Source: Isohypsibius dastychi (lineage: Eukaryota; Tardigrada; Eutardigrada; Parachela; Isohypsibiidae). From it: 11,960 nt of DNA. A program made the position numbers and the translations under genes. The notes below the pieces were generated by a model. It was given only the letters and a program-made list of their open reading frames with translations, did no database searches and was not told the DNA's origin. Below are positions 6,533-11,960 of the stretch, piece after piece. Positions within the stretch are counted from its first letter, which is position 1; each line of letters opens with the position of its first letter. Where the stretch lies: NCBI GenBank assembly GCA_034696485.1, contig JAQIWT010001198.1:1-11960 (forward strand), read 5' to 3'.

Positions 6533-7877
6533 ATGTTTCAGTTCTGTGCCGGCTTTGTATTCATCGCTGCATTTGCTTGCTCAGATGGAGCAAGTCTACC
6601 TGCTGGTGAGTTATTGAGCATTCATCATTCATCATCATCTAGTGTTTTCTCTGTTGATCAGATTGGGAAGAGTATGTCCCACCAGGTTCACCGCGAGTTT
6701 CTCAGCCAACCAACAACAGCTTGTTTCAAGGAGATCTTGATATTAACAAGGTGATCACATACCCGTCTGATTGTTTCTTCATCCAGAATTTCAGAGTCTG
6801 GCTTGCTTTTTGGTTGGCAGGAAGAGGCTGCAAATGCCGTCCAGGGCGATCTCCGTTGGGTCGATGGGATAGTTCCATTTGAAATCGACCCCGCATTCAG
6901 TAAGTTCCAGTTCATTTGGAGTATGATCGATTAGGGATTGAAGTACACTGCTTGATGTTCAGCCAAACCGGAGAAAGAGCTTATTCGGAAAATGATGGAC
7001 AGCATCAAGTCGATGTCGTGTCTTGAATTCAAACCAAGACAATCTGAAACAGATTACATCTATTTCAAACCTTCACCTTTGTAAGTCATGGATCAGTTCT
7101 GTGACAAAAATCTCTTTCCAATATTGTTGTTGTACGCAGTTGTTCGTCAAAACTTGGCCGATTTGGTGGGAAACAATTCTTGAATCTGAATCAGATTGGT
7201 TGTATGGAGCCCGGGATCATCGTACATGAGATCCTCCATGCGCTGGGTTTCCTTCATGAACAGGCCAGACCAGACCGCGACAGATATGTCAAGATTATCT
7301 TGGATAACATTGATCCTGGTAAAATTTCAGTGCAGTATCCCGAGGCAGAAAGTTGTACTGTATAAACGGTATTTTTATTTTGAAACGGCAAAATCTTGTA
7401 TTTTCATAGGGAACCGAGATCAGTTTGACATCAAATCTCGTGCAGACATTTTAGGAACGCCATACGATTACGGTTCTATCATGCACTATGGAATGTTTGA
7501 TTTCGCTAAAAATCCTATGCAGCCCACCTTGCTTCCCGCACGCAAAGGGGTTCGGGAGCCGATTGGTCAGCGAGATGGGCTCTCCAGGACAGATATTCTG
7601 CGCATCAACTTATTCTATGATTGTCCTCCACCTAAATCAAGCGAAGCAATAACATTCAAACCACCAACCAGCGCAACAACGACACTGGTAACTCGTGCAC
7701 CCACCACGCCCAGTACAACAGTTCCTCAAACTACTAAAGGTATGTTTTATCAGAATGATACAACTTTTGTTTTGTGTAATCATCTCTTCTGTAGATTTGC
7801 GAACAATGGTGATGCTCACACCAGAGGAAATTCTACAACTTCAACGTCTAAGAGACGTGGCTGCCCATAAGAGCTAG
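6533..7877 (+). CDS. Secreted astacin-family zinc metalloprotease, seven exons, 316 aa
   Basis: Astacins (peptidase M12A) are secreted zinc endopeptidases of digestion, hatching, cuticle and matrix processing. Exons: 6533-6605, 6662-6750, 6821-6899, 6963-7080, 7140-7318, 7410-7739, 7795-7877; the introns (56, 70, 63, 59, 91, 55 nt) have GT...AG ends and keep frame. Residues 1-20 are a signal peptide (MFQFCAGFVFIAAFACSDGA). The prodomain carries FQGD (46-49), the aspartate-switch motif that blocks zinc in the zymogen. The catalytic domain starts around residue 60. It has the zinc motif HEILHALGFLHEQARPDR (H149, E150, H153, H159), the Met-turn SIMHY (202-206; M204, Y206) and the four conserved cysteines C100, C121, C141, C251. 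There is no EGF or CUB domain. Instead there is a Thr/Pro-rich linker (about 254-289), probably O-glycosylated, and a short helical tail TPEEILQLQRLRDVAA. All catalytic residues are intact. ATG 6533 is chosen because it begins the signal peptide. Confidence 0.95.
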
Positions 7878-7884
7878 TGGAGAA

Positions 7885-7890
7885 AATAAA
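7885..7890 (+). terminator. Poly(A) signal of the astacin gene
   Basis: AATAAA begins 8 nt after the TAG stop (7875-7877), implying a 3' UTR of only about 25-40 nt. Confidence 0.75.
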
Positions 7891-7894
7891 TACT

Positions 7895-7910
7895 CTACAG
7901 TATACTGTAG
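7895..7910. repeat. 16-bp perfect palindrome
   Basis: CTACAGTATACTGTAG is its own reverse complement. It starts 5 nt after the astacin AATAAA, in the expected cleavage region, and is followed by further CTGTA-type repeats to about 7930. Confidence 0.7.
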
Positions 7911-8698
7911 CTGAACTGTACAGAATACTGTTTTTTTCTGTGTTTATTGCCAGCATGACAAAGTGCTTCAAGAATAAAGAGGATATAACAATAAGACCAA
8001 CAGTCATCAAGAATACGAGCGTTCGGAAATGTTTTCTGTGTTAGGATAAGTGAGGGGGAATGAAAGACATAGGCATTGTGGTATCATGATCTGCTATTCT
8101 CTGACAAAGATACCATCAGATCGCGATGTTCTACGAAAACTGGTGTCTCGCGATACGAAATGCACAAATGGGCTATCTGAAAACGAGCAAATGAGTTGTT
8201 CCAAAATTGGTCCGCGATCTAGTGTGTTATAATGTAAAATCGGCAACAGCAGCTTCGGCGACTTCTGTAAAAACATGTCTGTTCATTCTCTGGTACATGA
8301 CCGCTTCACTTTCTTCAACAAAATGACACTGTTTGAAGCCACGATGAAACCGTTATGGAATCGTCAAGTTTTCACTTTTTAAAATTTCACGACGTTGCCG
8401 TTTTTGCAAATTGTGTTTTGTCCCTTAACCAGTTCACCATGGACTCATTCCGATAGTATTGCTTGATTCCAGACTGTTTTGCCTTCTAAAGACACGTCAC
8501 TTCACAGTCAGCCTGTGTTGTCGCCAGCTTGCCGGTCAACGTACAGAACAACCACTGCTTTCTCATAGTTTCCGTCACTCTTTCTCTTGGTTCATCAACC
8601 TACGGTTTATCCACCAGATTTCGTTTTCATTTTCGGGGAATGGCGCTGGTTGCCAGCAGAAACTACACGAGAACAATCAAGATTTTTTCTTGCGATGA
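7911..8698. other. Convergent intergenic region, no supported gene
   Basis: This lies between the 3' ends of the astacin (+) and the second LysM gene (-). The best candidate is a + strand frame of 48 codons from ATG 8086 to TAA 8230-8232, starting MICYSLTKIPSDRDVLRK. It has no signal peptide, known motif or clear poly(A) signal. A short inverted pair AGATCGCG/CGCGATCT brackets part of it. Longer frames between 8459 and 8777 lack good starts and look like chance. Confidence 0.4.
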
Positions 8699-8704
8699 TT
8701 TATT
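8699..8704 (-). terminator. Poly(A) signal of the second LysM gene
   Basis: The minus strand reads AATAAA here, about 88 nt after the TGA at 8794-8792. Confidence 0.5.
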
Positions 8705-8791
8705 GCAGTCATTTAATTATTTAAACATGGCTCATAATTCAGAATCAGTGAAGAAAAGTGCCAATCTATTAATGTAAGAAAGTACTGTAGC

Positions 8792-9106
8792 TCAGTTGAG
8801 TAGATAACCATATTCGTAGCTCCCGTCATCAGCTGGCGAAGGGGTCGATGGTGGAGTAGAAGCGCTAGTCAATGGAAGTTTCAAAACCTGGCCAACATAT
8901 AAGGAATCTGGATCAGACAGCCGGTTCGCCTCTTGAATTTGGGGCCAGGTCAGTCCGGGATACTTTTGAGCAATCTTCATAAGGGTATCCCCATGTTTGA
9001 CCGTGTAAGTACAACTGGCTTGAACGCTCCGTGAACCCGTTTGTCGTCCAGCTTGGACAGAACATAGCACGAACAGCAACACAACAGCAGAAAAAAATAA
9101 TTTCAT
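8792..9106 (-). CDS. Small secreted LysM-domain protein, intronless, 104 aa
   Basis: It is a secreted single-LysM protein predicted to bind chitin or peptidoglycan. ATG 9106-9104 is chosen because it begins a textbook signal peptide, MKLFFSAVVLLFVLCSVQAG; the frame is open seven codons further upstream but with no ATG. The LysM domain spans about residues 33-78: YTVKHGDTLMKIAQKYPG, then WPQIQEANRLSDPDSLYVGQ and VLKLP, with all family landmarks (GDTL, IA, N, GQ-x-L-x-x-P). A Ser/Thr/Pro tail (LTSASTPPSTPSP) and an acidic-aromatic end DDGSYEYGYLLN follow. It is complete and intronless, unlike the LysM gene at 5400, where introns split the signal peptide and the domain. A TATA-like box lies about 60 nt upstream. 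The gene stands head-to-head with the peptide gene at 9481. Confidence 0.9.
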   Translation of the reverse strand: MKLFFSAVVLLFVLCSVQAGRQTGSRSVQASCTYTVKHGDTLMKIAQKYPGLTWPQIQEANRLSDPDSLYVGQVLKLPLTSASTPPSTPSPADDGSYEYGYLLN

Positions 9107-9160
9107 GATTAAATCGACCGTTTTCACAGGAGTAGAATCTCAATTAAATGCTATGACTGG

Positions 9161-9172
9161 ATTTTTATTTTA
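9161..9172 (-). promoter_or_regulatory. TATA-like box of the second LysM gene
   Basis: The minus strand reads TAAAATAAAAAT, 55-66 nt upstream of the ATG. This is the same spacing as in the astacin gene and suggests a 5' UTR near 30 nt. Confidence 0.4.
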
Positions 9173-9480
9173 GGCAGAAATTCAATCGACGTAAGATGCT
9201 TCAGAGGCTTGGCCAGTATGACGCGTGATGTCACAACTATGCAGTTTTTACTAGAAGTACGATAAATTCAACGATATCACTGATTCTTTTCAACGGGTTG
9301 GGTACTGAGTCCAACTGCGCCTAGATTCAATCGCTCATCCGGTGATCTGAATATAAGAGCGGTGATTTTTCCACGTGGCAGTAAAGGGTTAGTTATTCAT
9401 ATGAGCGTAAGCTTCACTTTTCATTACTTTTTGTATCCTCACTGTTCACTGGCATATCAACTCCATATAGTTCTTTGACC

Positions 9481-9668
9481 ATGCGTACTTCGACGTTACT
9501 AGTTCCGACAGTCTTTCTGACCACAATCATGGTTAGCTACTTTCTGACCTTTAAAGTATCTTAATTGTACTGCAGTTGATTTTCTTCTACTCTGGTTCGA
9601 CAGAGACAAGTTCCATAAGCCACAAGTTCAGAATAAGGTTCAATCTTCGCTGGTCTGAGCTGGAATAA
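9481..9668 (+). CDS. Small secreted or membrane peptide, two exons, 47 aa
   Basis: ATG 9481 opens MRTSTLLVPTVFLTTIM (exon 1, 9481-9531). A 44-nt intron (9532-9575, GTTAGC...TACTGCAG) is followed by exon 2 (9576-9668), reading LIFFYSGSTETSS, then ISHKFRIRFNLRWSELE and TAA 9666-9668. Splicing lengthens the hydrophobic stretch into a full signal peptide or anchor (residues about 5-23). The mature part would be some 20-25 residues with a basic-aromatic core. AATAAA (9664-9669) overlaps the stop codon. A TATAAG box at 9352-9357 is far upstream (about 125 nt) and only possible. No known peptide hormone or antimicrobial family is recognised. The donor GTTAGC is weaker than others here, so the model is moderate. 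Confidence 0.45.
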
Positions 9669-9669
9669 A
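9664..9669 (+). terminator. Poly(A) signal overlapping a stop codon
   Basis: AATAAA shares its bases with GAA-TAA, the last codon and stop of the small peptide gene, so the 3' UTR would be only about 15-30 nt. This depends on that gene model being right. Confidence 0.4.
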
Positions 9670-9784
9670 TGTAGAACACTTCTAAAAAGCCGGATACTGA
9701 TTAACATTCTAGCGTAACATTGATTTCAATCTTGCTATCGCTGTCACGGTCTGAACAGCGACGCATCGAATAAGGTCACAGTCA

Positions 9785-10545
9785 TCAAAGTTTTGAAAAG
9801 TTTTTAGTTTCCTTTCCCAGCAATCCCTGTGTATCTGGCTCTCCAGTGTACTGGATCATGGCCGCTCCAGCAACACAGCCAACGATTCTCGGCGTCGACA
9901 GCGATATATGAGCTGAACCGGTGACACTGACATCGGTCAATTCCTCCACTTTGAGCTTTGACGTGTCGATAAACCCCGCTCCGCCAACAGTCACATACGA
10001 GAAAAAACATTGGCCACCAACGGTTATTAACCCCGAGCCAGTAGTCTGCACTACCACTCGGTTGGTCACCGCCTCGGCCCTCACAACCGAACCGTCTTTT
10101 GCGGAGAAGGATAACGTCTGTGGGGTTCGGTGTTCAGTATCACGGAAAGTGACGATACTCCCACCTTCAGCTTGCACTTGAAAAACCCTGGCTTGACCAT
10201 GGAGTTGCGCATTCACGGAGATATGGATCGAGCTGGAAGCCCCGGGCGGTAATCCATCTGGTTCAACGATCAAATGTGGACCAGCTCCTCCATCAATGCG
10301 AATAACGATTTTATCGATGAGTTCCTGAGTTGGCGCGGTGATTTTGGCTGAGAATCCCCACTGGCTGACGTGGACATGGAGTCCTCCTTTGATAATGACA
10401 GTGTCGAAGCCTCTAGTGAACCCGAGTGGTCCCGGACGGTTTGAAAATACGGAATCAAGGTCTGAACTGAATCATGGTAAATACATAGGTAAATGAAAAC
10501 TGTAACGAGCAGATGGCAAATTTTTTCATGTTGATCGAATAACAT
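9785..10545 (-). CDS. Secreted protein with head-GIN/DUF2807-like beta domain
   Basis: The unbroken minus frame 10471-9785 shows the pattern of the head-GIN (DUF2807) family, right-handed beta-strand proteins known mainly from Bacteroidetes and other bacteria and annotated as putative adhesins. It opens with GFDTVIIKGGLHVHVS and ends with spaced Gly/Ser turns: TTGSGLITVGG, TVGGAGFIDTSKLKVEELTD, VSVTGSAHISLS, VAGAAMIQYTGEPD. The reaction or ligand is unknown. The start is unsettled. ATG 10545 gives a hydrophobic leader ICHLLVTVFIYLCIYHDSVQT in another frame; a 38-nt intron (10450-10413, GTATTT...CACTAG) would join it in phase to GFDTVI and give 240 aa. Alternatively ATG 10529 (MKKFAICS) with a 40-nt intron fits but lacks a leader. 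The domain frame itself is not in doubt. No cysteine motif or enzyme residues are seen. It lies tail-to-tail with the peptide gene ending at 9668. Confidence 0.72.
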
Positions 10546-10552
10546 TCAAGCT

Positions 10553-10749
10553 CTGAAACACGAAGCAGTTCAAAACGGAAAAAAGATAACTCAGGATGGG
10601 CTGCCATAAATGCACCACCGTATGTAGATTACGCTCTGAAAATTCACAACGCATGTTTCTAATCATTTTTCGAAATCCCTTGACAGAAGAAAATTTTGCG
10701 AAAATTCTTCATTTTATATCAAGGTTAAAAAGGCAACAGAGAATATTAC
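10553..10749 (-). other. Possible 5' UTR intron of the GIN-like gene
   Basis: On the minus strand a CAG|GTAATA donor (exon end 10750) and a TGTTTCAG acceptor (exon start 10552) enclose 197 nt directly before the candidate ATG 10545. No ATG is seen in the presumed upstream exon, so it would be untranslated. This rests on splice strings only. Confidence 0.25.
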
Positions 10750-10973
10750 CTGCACCTCCGATTGGTTAAGTGAAAACCCCCAAACCCCAGGTTCACTGAA
10801 ACTGAGGGTTCGATAAAACGGTTACAGGCGTGTCACCGTGTGCACAAGTGTGTGGGTGGTTCAATTTCGAATCGAAACAATGCAGATGCGACGTTATGTG
10901 AAATCACTTTGAACATCATTCAATTTCGAAAGTTCTCCACACCAATATCGCTTTCCTCTAACTGTCTTCGAAT

Positions 10974-11264
10974 ATGCAGTCTTTGAAAACCGAAATGCAC
11001 GATTTACGCACCGAGTGCCAGTGGAGGTTAATCATGTTCAAATATCATGAGGATAATGGATCCGAAAAGCTCTCACTACAAATCACCGCGCTCGAAAATC
11101 GGCTCAAGGGATCAGGGACATCGTTGGAATCGAATAACTGGGAGCTACCAATGTTTCAGCCAAAGTCCTACAGATTGAATATGTGGCCGAGAGAAAAATT
11201 GGCGGCAACAATGATACCATATGAAGGAAACGTTGAAGGTTCGGAAACATTCATTCTGTTATAA
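10974..11264 (+). CDS. Possible coiled-coil coding segment, frame disturbed
   Basis: ATG 10974 (or a TATGCAG acceptor with the exon from 10979) opens 96 codons. The first half has charged heptad-like sequence: SLKTEMHDLRTECQWR and EKLSLQITALENRLKG. After about 11110 this frame loses that character. The frame two bases on instead reads LGATNVSAKVLQIEYVAERK after a TAA. No GT...AG pair joins the two. The segment may be the 5' part of the gene whose exons follow at 11379, with an indel, or a decaying copy. Poorly supported beyond the coil. Confidence 0.3.
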   Translation: MQSLKTEMHDLRTECQWRLIMFKYHEDNGSEKLSLQITALENRLKGSGTSLESNNWELPMFQPKSYRLNMWPREKLAATMIPYEGNVEGSETFILL

Positions 11265-11378
11265 CGCAAAACAAATCACTGTTTTTCAACAAAATGTGCA
11301 TTCTGAAAGTTTGCGAATAATGATTTTGCCTACAGTCGAACTGAATGACTCCTCTTGGAATGCGCAAATTTATTTCAG

Positions 11379-11844
11379 TTATAAATTATCTCGAAAATTA
11401 CTTCAGTTGCAACGAGAGCAGTACATTCGTAACGAGTTCTCAATTTTACTAGAAATTTCCATTCTGTCCTTTTTTGAAAACCGTAAAGGTGAGTAATATT
11501 TGAGAGTTCTTCTGGTGACAGAATCGGCCGCATTGCATGAGCTGGCAGAAATCAATACCACCGCCAGTGGCATGGAAGAGACTATGATCATCGAAGGTAC
11601 CATAGTCGAAAAACATAATGAGGTATTGTTGTCCAATCATCATGAAACATGTACTCACTATAATGAGCGAGCCGTGTTTACAAAAATACTCTTGTTTTAG
11701 CCGGTTTTGTTACATAGGCTGTTGCGCTGGCGGATGTCAAGACTGCAGATAACAAACGTATGACTCAAGCTGCTTCGAAGTCGCTGACGATTGTCGAGAA
11801 AACAAAAGAAAAGTCAAAGTTTCCTGTTTCTGTTCGTCGGCCGC
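11379..11844 (+). CDS. Unidentified multi-exon gene, partial at right edge
   Basis: Three exons keep one frame. Exon 11379-11488 follows TATTTCAG and reads YKLSRKLLQLQREQYIRNEF... to an AAAG|GTGAGT donor. Exon 11522-11622 reads ESAALHELAEINTTASGMEE and on to VEKHNE, with a GTATTG donor. Exon 11718-11844 follows TTACATAG and reads AVALADVKTADNKRMTQAAS... to VSVRRP, with a strong CGC|GTAAGT donor at 11845. The last exon is the best supported. The first intron is only 33 nt, unusually short. The protein is Lys/Glu/Ala-rich and probably helical, with no signal peptide or recognisable domain. Further exons lie beyond the window; the coil segment at 10974 may be its 5' part. Confidence 0.48.
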
Positions 11845-11960
11845 GTAAGTTTTAGTTTCTTTGAGACAACAGTAGAAACTCATAATAGACAGCGCGAGCA
11901 AATGTGAAGTTTAGAAAAATGCAGTGTATTTAAGGAATTCGTACGTTACGTAAACTTCAG

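Noticed and set aside
8459-8777. Two overlapping + strand frames of about 80 codons
   Set aside because: They begin at non-ATG codons or shadow each other and lie in the 3' flank of the second LysM gene. Composition is not coding-like.
10750-10860. C-rich and GT-rich runs (CCCCCAAACCCC, GTGTGCACAAGTGTGTGGGTGG)
   Set aside because: Too few runs for a G-quadruplex and no repeat unit; most likely ordinary promoter-region composition.

Overview
The window reads as nuclear DNA of a compact-genome invertebrate, most probably an ecdysozoan. Genes are split by short introns with GTRAGT-type donors and CAG/TAG acceptors; the six in the best gene are 55-91 nt. TATA-like boxes stand 50-120 nt before start codons and AATAAA signals follow stops. 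There are no operons, Shine-Dalgarno sites or bacterial gene packing. The acceptors vary (GGCAG, TTCAG, CGCAG, CATAG, TGTAG), which argues against a Caenorhabditis-type nematode. Small secreted LysM proteins beside an astacin would suit a tardigrade, but that is a guess from gene content.

Left part (1-4.2 kb): the last 38 codons of a + strand gene (2-118), then AT-rich DNA with hairpins, then a probable terminal exon (1286-1460) with two possible 3' ends. A small secreted peptide gene lies on the minus strand (2417-2268). From 4.2 to 2.5 kb the minus strand carries two decayed gene pieces: an exonuclease V (EXO5)-like nuclease with in-frame stops, followed directly by the HUS/Sec7 part of a GBF1-type Arf-GEF with stops, frame shifts and a deletion.

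Middle (4.76-7.9 kb): a minus-strand LysM gene, whose probable last intron is occupied by a near-perfect 335-bp palindromic element, stands head-to-head with a complete seven-exon astacin metalloprotease (6533-7877, 316 aa).

Right part (8.7-12 kb): a second, intronless LysM gene (minus), a two-exon small secreted peptide gene (plus) whose stop codon overlaps its poly(A) signal, and a minus-strand gene for a protein with the repetitive beta-strand pattern of the mainly bacterial head-GIN/DUF2807 family. The window ends in an unidentified multi-exon + strand gene that runs off the right edge.

Five or six of the recognisable genes make exported proteins: glycan-binding LysM proteins, a secreted zinc protease, a GIN-like beta protein and small peptides. 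A shared extracellular, cuticular or gut role is a reasonable inference, but nothing in the sequence proves that they act together.
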